Of a stretch of DNA of 64,000 bases, positions 11,897-23,468 are shown piece by piece. Source of the stretch: Hansfordia pulvinata. Lineage: Eukaryota > Ascomycota > Sordariomycetes > Xylariales. Below the pieces are notes generated by a model. It was not told the origin of the DNA. It searched no databases and was given only the letters and a program-made list of their open reading frames with translations. Position 1 is the stretch's first letter. Each line of letters opens with the position of its first letter. A program made the translations under genes and the position numbers. The stretch lies in NCBI GenBank assembly GCA_006538405.1, contig BJKQ01000025.1:62001-126000 (forward strand), read 5' to 3'.

Positions 11897-14419
11897 ATGC
11901 CACGCGATAATCCTTCAGTGTTTGCTGAGGTCATGTCTTCTCCGTCTCGGGAAACATGCCGGGTGCTTTCCCCGACCCGCAACCTGCCGTTCTTCGGCCG
12001 TGAGGATGTGCTCGGAAAGATTCACCAGGTGTTAGAAGACGCTTCAGCACACGAAAACCCCCTCAGGTCTGTCACTCTTCGGGGTAGAGATGGGGTCGGA
12101 AAGAGTTCCATCGCTCTGAGATATCCCGAAACCAGGGCCGATGATCAGAAATACGACGCAGTTCTCTGGGTTCGTAGTGAGACGGAAGCGTCCATCCGGC
12201 GAAGCTTCACAGACATTGCTGTCGAGCTGAAGCTTGCCCATACACATCCCCAGAGTCATGATGGCAACTTCAAGCTAGTGCAGCACTGGCTTCAGTCGAC
12301 AGGTCAGTTAGGGTAGCCTTCAGTCACAAGCTCAGAGCCCTCGCTGACAAGACGCAGATTCTAGGTGGCTTCTTATATACGATGATGTACCGTACACGGC
12401 CATGGTCAAGCCTTACTGGCCAGCAGAGGCTCGCGGCCACGCGATGGTTATAAGCAACAATGCCAGTTTTGGCGCCGACGGGAGAGGGGCCGTTGAGGTC
12501 ACTTCATGGGACGCTCAGACAGGAGCCCTGTTCCTCATGTTTCTTCTCCAAAAGGCGTCCGAGACTTTTTCTGAGCGAGAGAAAAGCTCTGCGGTTGAGC
12601 TCTCGAAAAGGATGGGTGGGCACGCTCTAGCCATCTCCCTCGTGGCTGGGTTGATACAACTACGGTCCTGTTCCATTGATGAGTTCTTGGAGTTTTACCT
12701 GGACAACTCCCGCGGAGACTCTGATGACCCTGACTCGGAGGAACTCTGGTTCCAGTCAATCTGGTTCCTTACACTCAAGTCTCTCGATGAGGAAAGCCTG
12801 AATCTTCTTGGGGTCATCTTGTTCCTCGATCCAGACAACATACCCCAGGCTCTGTTCGAGCTCGAAAACCTCCCCCAAGATTTGAAGTTTTGTTCGAATC
12901 CAATCAGGTGAGCTCCCCACATCGACGCTCGCCAATCTTTCGAGCAAAGGGGCCCTGTTAACATGTGTTAGATTCCGTGAAACGGTCGACACTCTACTCG
13001 ATCTCTCCATCATCAAGTTGAACAGAGATACCCGTGTCTTCACCATCCACAGGACGGTCAGATCCCAGGCTCAGCGGTACCTAAAAGAGTTTAATGAGTC
13101 GCAGCTCCGAAAAAGTTTCGACAATGCCGTGTCCATGCTTTGTCGCGTTTTCCCTAGCGATGATGATGCCGAAGGACAGTTGTACAAGCACTCGGCTCTA
13201 TGCAACAAGTACCTGGTGCACGTCCTGCATCTACGGAGCATCTTCGAAAGATACCAGAAGGACGAGAAGGGGTTCAAGGCTACAGTCGAGTTCTGTACTC
13301 TGCTTAAAAATTGCCAGAGGTAACTTGATTCCCAGTTTCAACTTAACAATATAGACAGACTGACGAGTGCACAAACAGGTTCTTGTACGAATGCAATGCT
13401 ATTTGGGATCTCGACGCTGTCTGCAAGACAAATCTCACGGCCATCCAGACGTTGGACGACAACTGCGAAAGACTCAATCTTCACGCTCACACACTTTCAC
13501 ACCAGGCCAGCATGTACGAAAGCATTGGAAAGGTGAAAAAGGCAATTGAATTGAACAGTCAAGGCTTAGATATCCGGTTGGCCGAGAAGCCTCAAAAGCC
13601 GGGGCTGATCGCCGGATTCCAAAACAACTTGGGCTACAACTACGACACCGCTAACGACCACAAATCTGCCATGGTCTGGCATAAAAGATCCAAGCTCACA
13701 TGCCTGAAAGCTGCAGGCAAAGGCGAATCGTGGCCTGGTGTGAACAAGCAAAACATGGCTCGCTGTTGGTTCTACGACAACGACATAACGCAGGCGGTGG
13801 AACTTCTAGACTCGGCGATTCGAGATCTCAGGGGTGAAGACCCCCAAACTGGGCAATGGTGGCCTAGTAAGAATATCCCATTCTTTCTTTCGACGGGTGT
13901 ACTCAGGGCTAACTGCCAGCCAGCGCAAAATTCACATTCGGCAGGATCTACAGGTCTCAAAAACAGTCGAGGCTGGCCGAGGGGGCCTTCACCGAAGCGC
14001 AGGAATACTGGGTTAAGAGTGGAGAGCCTCTCAGGCATCCTTTCCACGGGGCCTGCATGTACCAACGGGGCGCCTGCTGTCTCGACATGGGTCAAACCGA
14101 AGCAGCGATGTAAGTTGAGTTCGCATTCATCTAGTCGCGCCACGGAAGGTCGTGCAGATTGGCTGACTAACGGAGCAGCATACACCTGCGGGACTCTCTG
14201 AGCGTGACCGAGCTTGACAAAGCGAGGATGCCCGTGGAGCACGCACGGAGCCTGTTCAAGCTTTCTGAGGCCTTGCGACAGAAAGAGAAAGGACGCACAG
14301 AAGAGTCGGAGAGGTGCTCCAACAAAGCAGAACAGTACTTGAGCCGGCGTGCCATTTACGTCCCTCTTCCCCTGGAGGAGCAGACGTTTGACAAATTGAT
14401 TCCCATCTTCTGGAGGTGA
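11897..14419 (+). CDS. NB-ARC/TPR STAND (NLR-like) protein
   Basis: Six exons join cleanly: 11897-12302, 12358-12907, 12972-13319, 13379-13866, 13920-14109 and 14179-14419, giving 740 aa with consistent phase. After a 33-aa leader comes FFGREDVLGKI, the usual entry to an NB-ARC module. It is followed by Walker A GRDGVGKS (about 63-70), Walker B WLLIYDDV (about 139-146), a VISNN sensor-like strand and GGHALAISLVAGLI (the GLPLA-type motif). A winged-helix-like IHRTVRSQAQRYL follows. The C-terminal half is alpha-helical with TPR-like units (SMYESIGKVKKAIELNSQGLDI, NNLGYNYDTANDHKSAMVW, GACCLDMGQTEAA). Fungal proteins of this class are signalling ATPases implicated in self/non-self recognition and usually carry an N-terminal effector domain (HET, purine phosphorylase, lipase-like). 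None is visible here. I chose the ATG at 11897 because upstream in-frame codons contain no better ATG. Confidence 0.9.
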
Positions 14420-16319
14420 TGGGTGATCTTGGACCCGGCTAGATGGCCTTCATGGACGAGTCGCTGGAGTACAAGCAACTGGTCACTGCGATGCAGCCCC
14501 TGCCTCAAAAGCAGATTTCTTGCTAGGTTTGATATGGTCGAGCCTTGTCTTTGGACGGCCGTGGCTGCCTATTGGCACTCGTCTCCCTCGCTGGCGAGTA
14601 GTCAGCGTGTGACGCTCAGTTGTATTTATTTTGTTTAGCACTTCTCTAGGTCGGTAGAAGAACGAAATGGAGACCTGCATTAGGTCCATGTATGGGGTGA
14701 ATACCGGCTACACTGGATGTGTGGATTGAAGCGAACAAGACACACATGGACTTGATGCTTTCCCGGGACAGAACGTAGGCTCGTGAGGCGGGTTAAAACT
14801 GACTCGTGCGATCGTCGGCGCCTTGCGCGGTCCTCACTTACACACCTCTAGGCTCCGCCTCCCCCATCGCCAGCCATCTTTTAGGTGAAGATGGTAGTCC
14901 GACCGACCGCCCACTGCCGTTACAGCCCGCCTCTCCCTCTCTCATCACCCGGCTGCCCTCGTCGTGATGACTGCGGGACTACTCGCGATGGGGGACGAGG
15001 AGGAGTCGCCGCCGCATTTGCGAGTGGCCGAGCTGAATGAGCGCCTCATTCTGTCCTACTTCCAGCTTGGTGCCGCATTCCTTTCCAAGCAAACACCCGG
15101 GCTTGTCGGCTTTCAACCAGGAAGTGGCGGGTTATGGCTCTGCAGCCGACAGGTAGCAATGGGTCATTTCAGTAGGCGCAGGGATACCTGGATCGCGTGA
15201 GCCAGCTGGTCGTGAACAATGCCGCTCGAAGGAACCGTTCGAGGCGACCATCGCCGATGCGTGCTAAATCTGGAATTTGGAGAAATGCTCCAAATTTTGG
15301 ATTTTTCAATAATAGACGGGGTAGTCACCACCTGAACGCCTTGCCCCAAGTTAATAAGCTGGTTGTACCTGCCTCCCTTATAAGCTAAAGACGGGAAGAT
15401 TGCTCATTGGTACTCCATCAGAGCCGACATTCCAGTAGGGAGATACTCTGTCGGAGAGTATTTTGGTCAATTAAAGCACTGGAGTGACAGAGCTTAGAGT
15501 CACGCGCAAGTCGACGGAAAGAACGACCACCAAAAGACCGGCAGCAGAGCATTGGGTCGTGCCTCGCTGGTCACCTTGGCTCTAGGTAGGCTGTGCTGCC
15601 CTGTTCAAGAAGCAGAGGTAAGCCAAGAATTTCAGTAACATCCGGCACTAGGACGCACAGCACGACATGCACCACGTACCGCGAAACCGTGTGAGCCCAG
15701 ACTACACAGAATGGTCAACAAGCAGCGCGATTGAGGTGGCTTGGCCGTGCCAGATTTTCCAGACTGACAGACGACCAAGCATTGACACATGGCGCCCGTG
15801 AGCACACCAATAAGGGAACAAGATATGTCTTTGTTCAATCAGCGTGTGTTCAGTGATGCCCGTTTGCTTTCCGCGACAGGGCTATGCGGAGCCGTTATGG
15901 TTCGCGACAGATCTAAAGCCGCGTGGGAGGTAGGTACTCTAGGTTATGACAGCTCATCCTGGACGCGTAAAGTAACGAACCAAAGACATCATACAACCTC
16001 AGGCGAGGGCGCATCCTCCCGGTCGTACGCACAGGTCTTTTGTCAAGTCTCACACCGCCATGTTCCCGCTTGACGGCAGCGCCAACACGGGCGCCGGCGA
16101 TGCGGCCTTTCCTCCTATGAGACTGCTGCTTAGAACTATCCTTAGAGTGCTTGTATTTCATTTACACTCCCAAATACTTCCCAGATATCTCTCCTGCCCA
16201 TCTGCGAGTGATCTCTTACCTGTTTCTGTTGACTCTTCTGCGCGGATCTCAACCTTCAATCTTCACTCCCGATTAGTCTCGCCCTCCGATCGACCCGGAG
16301 TTGGGAACAATTGCCGACC
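14420..16319. other. Intergenic region with a possible gene fragment
   Basis: A frame opening with ATG at 14967 has coding-like composition (acidic EEESPP, then RVAELNERLILSYFQLGAAF) and breaks after about 50 codons. A second patch near 15186 (GYLDRVSQLVVNNAARRN) could be its next exon, suggesting a truncated or multi-exon small gene. No family recognised and no complete model possible. The remainder up to the SAP gene shows nothing else except a hairpin at 15266-15304. Confidence 0.3.
15266..15304. repeat. Inverted repeat (hairpin), 17-nt arms
   Basis: Arms AAATCTGGAATTTGGAG and CTCCAAATTTTGGATTT flank a 5-nt loop and pair at 15 of 17 positions. Function unknown; it lies in the decayed or intergenic stretch. 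Confidence 0.6.
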
Positions 16320-17091
16320 ATGTCACCTTTGGTTGACCCAGGTCGAGAGAGCAACTGGGGAGCCAGCGCCTACAATGTCGGCGCCCTGCGCAGGGGCCTG
16401 AAGGAGCGCGGACTGTCCACCGAGGGGACCAAGCCGGAATTGCAGGGCCGACTGACAGCAGCCGACCTGGGGCTCACGCAGAATCGGATCGCCGTCTCCA
16501 GAGCGGCAGCTCTTTGGCGGCTGACCACCCAGCAGCTGTCGCTCGAGGTGCCTGCCAAGTTCGACGGGGCCACGAAAAGCTTCATGATTTACCACATCCT
16601 CCGGACAGAGTTCAAGAATGGCTTTAGGTAAGCCAGGACCCTCGGAATAAAAACTCCACGCACCATATCACTGACGACAGGACAATGAAAGCATGCCGAC
16701 GACACCGCAAGTGAATCCCGCCAAAGATCAACGGTACAAGCCCGGCTCCCGGAGCACGACGGAGCTGCTCCCAATCGCGAGACCCCCGTCAAAGAATACC
16801 AAGCTGCCTGGCCAGGCCACTCAGCCCTCAGCATCGATCTGGATCTCCGGGAGGTCATCCTGGCCCTTCGCGTCTCCTGGAAGAGCAGCGTCGGCTGGCT
16901 CTGGCGCCAGAAACGACAAGCTAGCACCGTTGGCTACCAGGGCGAGTGGGGGCGGCGATCGGTCTTCTCGCGGGACTCGAGAAACGGAGATCGTGGCCAG
17001 ACTGCACGAGGCTCGGGAGAGGCAGGCCGCGGCTCAAGAGGAGATCGACGAGCTGGTGAGGGAGCTCAAGCACCTGGATGTGTGCCAGTAA
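16320..17091 (+). CDS. SAP-domain protein with C-terminal coiled coil
   Basis: Two exons are proposed, 16320-16627 and 16692-17091 (235 aa). The first exon carries a SAP motif at about residues 18-45 (YNVGALRRGLKERGL, then TKPELQGRL), the helix-extended-loop-helix fold that binds AT-rich or scaffold DNA, as seen in chromatin and RNA-processing proteins. The second exon is Ser/Arg-rich and ends in a helix with heptad character (EIVARLHEARERQ, EEIDELVRELKHL). The donor TTTAG|GTAAGCC is good. The obvious CAG acceptor leads to a stop after about 11 codons, whereas a downstream GAAAG acceptor keeps the long frame, so the splice choice is uncertain. If the CAG is used, the protein is a roughly 113-aa SAP-only peptide. 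Confidence 0.6.
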
Positions 17092-17349
17092 TCGACTGGT
17101 CGGCTTTGGTGGTCCTCTTCCGCTACGGCTGGCGCCTGTTTATGCTATCAAAGTGAGACACAGCGTAGTAAAGCAGTCAAATGCTTACATCTGTTCGTAT
17201 TAGCACGTTTCTGGTTGGTTGCAGATCCTGGGCCGCTGCCGGCCAGACCAGCCGCGTACGCACGTCGAGAAAGGTGTCCGCGCGACCAAGAGGCTTGGAT
17301 GTATTGGTGGATTGTACCTATCAATGATGCTTGAAAGGTGATGAACGCC

Positions 17350-19371
17350 TTAATCTGTGGCAGCTGAAAGCAGCCAGGCATTCATATACCGGAACTTCTC
17401 ACGAGCATAGGAGACAATGGAATTCCAAGAGTTGCTGATCCATCCCGCACGCACCCAAGGCTCCTCTTTTACCCGGCAAATCTTGTGCTCTTCGGGTACT
17501 TCTCCGGACATCCAGTATTTTACCGTTGGAAGCACCACGCACTCCGGGATCTTGTCTAGCGGGGGCATCAAATGCTGTTTAACAAACAAGTCAGTATACC
17601 AAGTTCTCTCTGAGGTGGTGTGTTCGCCTACCCCTTGGTATTCGACTCGAATGAAGCCGCTGTCCTTCCATGCCTTGCTCTGCTTCTTCGCCCCGTCTAG
17701 TGGTGTCCTCATATCGAAACTGTTTTGGAGAAAGAGGGCAGGCGTGCTTGTTTCGACATCTGCGCCGTCCTCAAATCTTTCATCCGCCCCGACGGTCCAG
17801 TCAGAGCACATCACCCAGTGGCTGAACCAGTAATCGGCAGATAGGTCCCCCAGCGCCTGTAAACTATCTCGCATCTTTCGAGCGTCTTTCAGCCCCAGAG
17901 ACTTCATTTTCTGCCCTTTCGAGTCAGTGCATCGGTACGAGCTGAGATGCGCGAGGCTTAGGCTTCGTGGCCACGCTTGTGTTCCTTGTGGCGCGAAATA
18001 CGATTCGATGAATTCTCCGTAGAACTTTCTGTCGTAATTCTCGGTTATCAATGCCTTCAGCAGCCTAGCCAGGCTTTGCCAACCACCTGTCGTCGTTAAT
18101 CTTGCGAGTATCATGTTCAGCACCATGTAGTGGGTGACTGTGGTGCTGTGGACTCTGGCTGGTGCTGTTTGTAGCTGACTGAGCGCATGGATGATCCTTT
18201 CTTGAAGACCTTTGAGCGTGTGGTCCTGATCGGCTAAAACGCACTTGGAGCGATTGGCCAAGCAGGACAAAAGGAACCTTTTGAACAAGATGTCTCCTTC
18301 TTCAACTTTCCTCAACGCCCTGCTTTGATAAGTATCGTTTCATTGAACCGGAAGTGTGAAGCTCACTGAGTGAAATCATAGTATGATTTTACGTCCACAA
18401 CCGCTTCCAAAACCACCTTGTCAATCTTGACCGGGAACACTGCAATGATCAGCATCCGACGACGTGTGAACTGCAACCAACCAATCGTGCTTTGAGACTG
18501 CACGTGTCTTGCTCACAAGTACGGAGGTGTGGTTGTACTTACTCTTCGCCACGACAACACCAGGAACAGTGCCCCAGGACAAACCTACAGCATTGCAAGT
18601 CAGCGAGAGTAAGGAGATACTCGGGAACCACCAGACTTGCCCCAATATCGTAGCTTCCCGTCCTCCTCTAAAGCCTCAGAAATTGAGATTAAATCTCGCG
18701 CCATATACGCAGCATTCATTGTTTCTGCGGTGGCTCGGTGATCCCGCGAGCATGCATCCGAGAATTCTTTTGCGCCCGATAGAGCGAGTTTCAATCCGTG
18801 ATCGCTGTTCGGATCGGCCTGTATCTTATTGTAAATCGAGTTCCTCGATGTGGCATTCGGAAAGCAGTTTAGAGGTTCATTAGCACCTGTTCCTCTGTTA
18901 CCTATGGATGAGTTACTTCCTGGGAAAACTGCGCAGTGGCAGGGGGAAGCCGAGCTCTCACCTTATGTCAAAAGAAACCAGGTCGAAAATGCCGCCGGTC
19001 AACCTGGGGAAACGTCAGCTGGTATTCCACGGTGCAGCTCGGCTGGGTGGAACCAACCTCTGGAGAAACCTAGAGCGCAAGACTACGGCAGAACGCCCCG
19101 AAAACCCAGGGCCGCCGGGATTATACAGTATTGTCTTTCTCTGGCCAGAAGGGTGGCGCTTTCTTGCTGGAATGCGCACAAGGTTCAGCTTAATGCTTCC
19201 AGAACCCGGGTCAGAGTAGGACCTGGGAACTTGGATTATGCCGCATCGAGCTCTGGGAGTGTTTGGGCCCAGATACGTGATCTCGTCGCATTTTCCCCAG
19301 TTGATCCTTGCGGAGCAGAAAGAGCCAAGGCAAATCAAGAATGAGCAGAGGAGTACGTGGCGGCCGAGCAT
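17350..19371 (-). CDS. Secreted TAP-like alpha/beta hydrolase (S33-type peptidase family)
   Basis: Six exons: 19371-19058, 19003-18962, 18894-18641, 18584-18543, 18439-18367 and 18319-17350, giving 564 aa. The N-terminus is a signal peptide (MLGRHVLLCSFLICLGSFCSA). Then come the family opening CGIIQVPRSY-DP, oxyanion motif NPGGPGFSG, LTGGIFDLVSFDIRGTG, LISISEALEEDGKLRYWG, nucleophile elbow GLSWG (about S206), FPVKIDKVVLEAVVD, and the TAP-like C-terminal domain with LFLQNSFDMRTP (about D444) and GVGEH (about H475). The family includes tripeptidyl aminopeptidases and fungal secreted hydrolases; the substrate here cannot be told. The third intron (18640-18585) uses a GC donor, G|GCAAGT. Only this choice produces YWG-LSWGTVPG with the catalytic serine; a GT donor a little downstream leaves a wrong sequence. 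Two exons are only 42 nt. Confidence 0.92.
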
Positions 19372-20979
19372 ATTGTCGCGTAAGCCCTGTTTGACTTCTG
19401 AGTCCAGTGAGTATGATGACCGAGGCTAGAGGCCGATGAGCGCTCCTCTTCGGAGGGGTTGGCCAGTTTGCTCCGACAGCTTCGTAAGGTTGGGGATGGA
19501 TTGTAAGTGGCCCCGTATCTTTATTAGACCCGCCGCAGGTGAACGGCTTCGATACTTATAGAGAAGAACTGCTGCGCAGTTGTCATAATTATAGATTCTC
19601 GGCATAGACGTGATTGGACGGCGGGCCACGAGTGGCGTTGAACTGCTTACTCCCAGTGGCGAATCGCACCAGCACGCAAGGCAGACGTGCAGTTTACGCG
19701 AATCCTTCCTCGGCACTCCCGTGACCGTCCTGATATATATTATTAATCGGGTATACCTTGACGTGAACAGTGGCAGTCGGAGACCCTGGCTTTTGACGGC
19801 ACCTTACTTGCATTGACAGCTTGATCGGTGGCGACTGCATCAAGTGGTGAACCCACGGTGGTACTTGTTGATCGGGCAATCCATCATGTGCTTCACTTTC
19901 TGGTGTATCTTCGTGTTGTCGGGGATTAGCTGCCAACAAGGTCTGGACGGGCGCTGTGCTAGAGGTACAAGGTCAAAGCGGGCCAACTTGATGAAGCCTG
20001 CCCTGAAAAACCTGCCGCCCTGGGGGGGATTGAGCACGGCACTTCGGACTTGTGGGAGATACCGGAGCTATCGGGGTCATGGTCGGGACCTGCGGTCACA
20101 TCGAGTGAAGTGGCTTCGGGTGATGCGCCTGGGGTGGGCCATGCGCAACGGACGCATTCGCGATGCCCGGGAACGCAAGACCATCCATCAAAGCAAGAAG
20201 AAGTGGTGGGAGAGGAGGACAAGCAGAAGGAGAACAAAGGCCATGAACGTGTTATCCGACTCCACGGTGGCGGTTGCCAGCGCGCCTTCACTTCATCTGA
20301 GGTTGTTCTTGCACACCGGCCTTCGATATTGCGAGGCGACGCGCGCGAGGGAGAGCTGGAGATACATAGTGACGTGTCACTCGGGCCAGGGAGCCGCAGG
20401 GCGCGCACAGGGTTTCGAAATCCGGCCTAGGATGGGGCTCTATTTGAAGTGGTGCCTTGGATCTGGCGACCAAGCAGGGGTGCAGCCATCGCGGACGTTT
20501 AGCGGGTGCTTTGGATGGCACATGCGACAGGAGGGTCTAGAGAGAGGAGCAGTAATGATGGGAGCAAATGTGGTATTGATGTTGTAGAAGGGAGGATTCC
20601 ACAGTGGGCTCCGGTCGGCCAATTTCACTCAAATACCCCTCTTTGCACAGTCGTGCCTTCCCAGGTCCCCTCTATATCGTGTTTACGAGTCGGCACAAGC
20701 GGATACGGTAGGTACCTATTATCTGGATTCAACAACGAGAAGCGGGTTGTGGGTAGGCGCGACCGTGCTTTGAGGGATGTTTAGCTGGGAATCGGGGCCT
20801 CTCGCCCAACTGAGAAATCCTCCCTTCTTCATCATCAATAAACCCATTCTTACCCCCCCTTACCATTGCTACCTCTTTAGTTGCCCGTACTTCCATTTCC
20901 AACGTTTCCAACACATCCGTATGAAACCAGCACGTTGCATGATCGCGCTGTGCCCGCGTGCTCGTACCTAGATGGTACT
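19372..20979. other. Intergenic region, no supported gene
   Basis: A 247-codon + frame (19844-20587) has no ATG at its head and reads as Arg-rich non-coding text; an overlapping minus frame (19959-20408) is no better. The region contains one copy of a dispersed repeat (20537-20663) and a GTAGGTACCTA word near 20709. It abuts the MITE-like element. Confidence 0.4.
20537..20663. repeat. Dispersed repeat, copy 1
   Basis: The first 47 bases (20537-20583) are identical to 62582-62628. After a gap in the second copy, both share AAATACCCCTCT and CACAGTCGTGCCTTCCCA. The two copies lie in the same orientation about 42 kb apart, suggesting an old mobile or duplicated sequence. Confidence 0.8.
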
Positions 20980-20985
20980 TATGGA

Positions 20986-21729
20986 AGGGCGTTGCAAATT
21001 CGGCGGTAAACCTTCGGTAGGCGGTAATCCTTATTGCAGCGGTACCCCGCTTCTTTAACTAATCACAGCCCAGAATTAGGCTAAAACGCAGAACTCGCAC
21101 CAAGGCAAAAAACTCTTGGTTTTGCCCTTATTTATTAAACATACCGTTTTTGCCCCCCTTTATTAAAGGCACCGTTTTTTACCACTCGCGCCCACACACA
21201 CACACACATAAATATACACACACACACACACATACGCTCTGCCCGTAAACCCGTAAACCTTATTAATTACTGTATTTAATAAGCGATTACTTAATTTATC
21301 GGTACGTACTCCTTTTAAGGCCCTTATAAGCGTTTTAAGTCTTTAAGGTTAAAGTTAAAGTTAAGGTTTTAAGCTTATCGTAAGGTGGTAATGACATGAT
21401 TACGGGCGCGGGCGCGGGCAGGTGTACGTACTTCAATGACTTACTTATATATTAATCACATTAACGCGGCTGGCCTATTAGAGCGCGGCATTTGCCTTAT
21501 ACGGGCAGAGGGGGGCACGAGTGTTAAGGCTAGAAAACGTCGTTTTTAAGGGAAAGGGTGCAAAAACGACGTTTTTCGAGCCCTTGGGTGCCTGCGAACT
21601 GTCTGGAAACGGAGAGGCAATTCCCGGGCTCTGATTGGCCGAATACCTAGGGGGAGTATGTGGAGTACCGCCGAAATAAGGGATTAGGTACCGCCTACCT
21701 AATGATTACCGCCGAATTTGCAACGCCCT
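20986..21729. mobile_element. MITE-like non-autonomous DNA element with long TIRs
   Basis: The ends are inverted repeats beginning AGGGCGTTGCAAATTCGGCGG and continuing imperfectly for about 65 bases (GGTAGGCGGTA and a terminal CGGTAC block recur in both arms). The element is flanked by a perfect 6-bp duplication TATGGA at 20980-20985 and 21730-21735. The 744-bp interior has no transposase frame. It is AT-rich, contains two (AC)n runs near 21193-21233 and an internal AAAACGTCG/AACGACGTTTT inverted pair near 21534-21578. Defined TIRs plus target duplication support a transposed unit. A 6-bp duplication does not match the 2-bp TA of Tc1/mariner or the 8-bp of hAT, so I leave the superfamily open. 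Confidence 0.85.
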
Positions 21730-21735
21730 TATGGA

Positions 21736-23468
21736 ATGCGAGCAGACACCTCATGGATGTGTATCGATGGGAATAACTTTTCACTAGGTAGGTACCTATA
21801 CGTGCCCACTACGGTAGTGAATGTACCTTTCCTTTGGTATCCGCACTTTGCACCTCTTACTGGCATCCAGTCCAATCCAGTCCCAGTTACGGTTCTTAGC
21901 ACTCGCCGGCCCTGTCACCGGCGTAGCCTTTCTCCTACATCGCAATTCGGCTCCCACACAGAGACGATTGGATCCGGAACTCTCGCCCCATCGCATGTCA
22001 GTCAGCGGTCATCTGCATTATGATCATCATTTCCTTTTCGCCAGCCACAACTGCTGATAGAGCGAAGCCATCTTTCCCTTAATCCACCATGACAACGCTG
22101 TTTGCTCGCTCTGACCGTCTCCTCGGGCACCTCTTCGCCTAGGTCCTCTTGCACTTGACGATTCCATTGACTTCCGTGGTATCCCCGGCATCAAGCCAGT
22201 CAATAGCCATGCCAGCCCCGCCGAACTCGCACGCCTCAGCCTTGGCCTCGTGGCTGTCATACACGATGAGCTAAAACGGCGGGAGGCGGAGCCGGATGCC
22301 AAGGCCAATATCAAACCCCGAACCGACAAGAGGGGGCCAGCCAATGCGAGACGCGAAGGGATGGGGCGGAAGAGTGCGTACGAACCATCATGCCCGTTTT
22401 TGGATAATAGGCAAAGGCTGACGTACGAACAGCAAGAGACCTCTCCTTGGACATGAAGCTGCGAGCACGACAGATACAGACATACTATCACGAATATCAG
22501 CTCGACTCGAGAGCCGTTTCGCCCGCCCAACTGAACACATCACTACCCCACCACCACCTGGTCAAAGATAGACATCGGTGTCGCGTCCGGAATGCGGATC
22601 CTAATTATACGCGCCGCGAGACAGACGCTGAAGAGTCGTGGCCACCCGAGTTGGAGAATAAGGCAAAGCATCAGAGCTTCTCGAGCATCCTCAGCTCCAT
22701 CATCTAGGATATCCCAGACCCGCCAGCTGCCAACCCTGCTGCCTCGGGGAGCCTAAACTCGGGGAGCCTGAATGCTGCCGAGGGCTCGACCACCACTCAG
22801 CTTGACGCGTTATTTTCGTCGGGAAGGAACTCGACCTCGCCCTATAATCTCGGCTATCGAGGCGATAGACGTCGAGATGTTGCCCACCACGAAGTATGCC
22901 CTGTCCCTGAGGTCGCTGAATTGAGAGCCTTCGTAACGACAAACGACATGTGTTCCCAGCGCACAGCCAGCAAAGAAGCGCACGTCTTCCCTTGAACAAG
23001 CTGACTGCGTTCACAAGTTCTTGCGCTGACCATCAATGCTTCTGACTCGACGACGGATTACGACAAGCCTCGTTGACAACTAACCCTGAACAGTAACGTC
23101 TAAGGAATAGTGGCCGAGATGGAAGGCGTACCTCTAGTATGACAAGACCTCCCTCAAAGGAGGACTGGCAAAGCCGAAGGGCACCCGACGAGTGCAAGCA
23201 AACAACGACGTATGTTCACACAGGGACGTTGTATCACACGTACTTCATACCACCTCGCCCTCCAACCCGACCTAGACATTCTGCGATTCCCAAGCAAATA
23301 CCCTTCCCAAACTCAACAGCCCAGCACCAAAAGACTAAGAACCGACTCCGGTTTGTATCAAATTTACCAGATCTCCCGAACACATACGAGAACGAACAAC
23401 GCTCGCCCTGCGCCAAGAAGTGAGTCTCCAGTCTGACCGCCGTCACTGCTTCGAGTCCCATCACCATC
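21736..23468. other. Intergenic region with possible decayed coding fragments
   Basis: A + frame open from about 22150 to 22456 (including GIPGIKPVNSHASPAELARL and VAVIHDELKRREAEPDA) and another at 22447-22707 have a coding-like composition but no ATG context, no family and no workable splice join. A Ser/Asn-rich patch follows at 22710-22995. They may be remnants of one degraded gene. 23140-23468 is probably the 5' leader of the downstream gene. Confidence 0.3.

Noticed and set aside
18600..18794. Splicing the hydrolase with a GT donor (CGA|GTATCT) near 18625
   Set aside because: It removes the LSWG nucleophile elbow from its proper YWG context; the GC donor a few bases upstream fits the family exactly.
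19844..20587. 247-codon + frame
   Set aside because: No ATG at its head, Arg-rich non-coding composition, no domain, and it runs into the dispersed repeat.
22027..22530. 167-codon minus frame
   Set aside because: Composition changes abruptly along the frame and the opposite strand looks more coding; neither can be completed.
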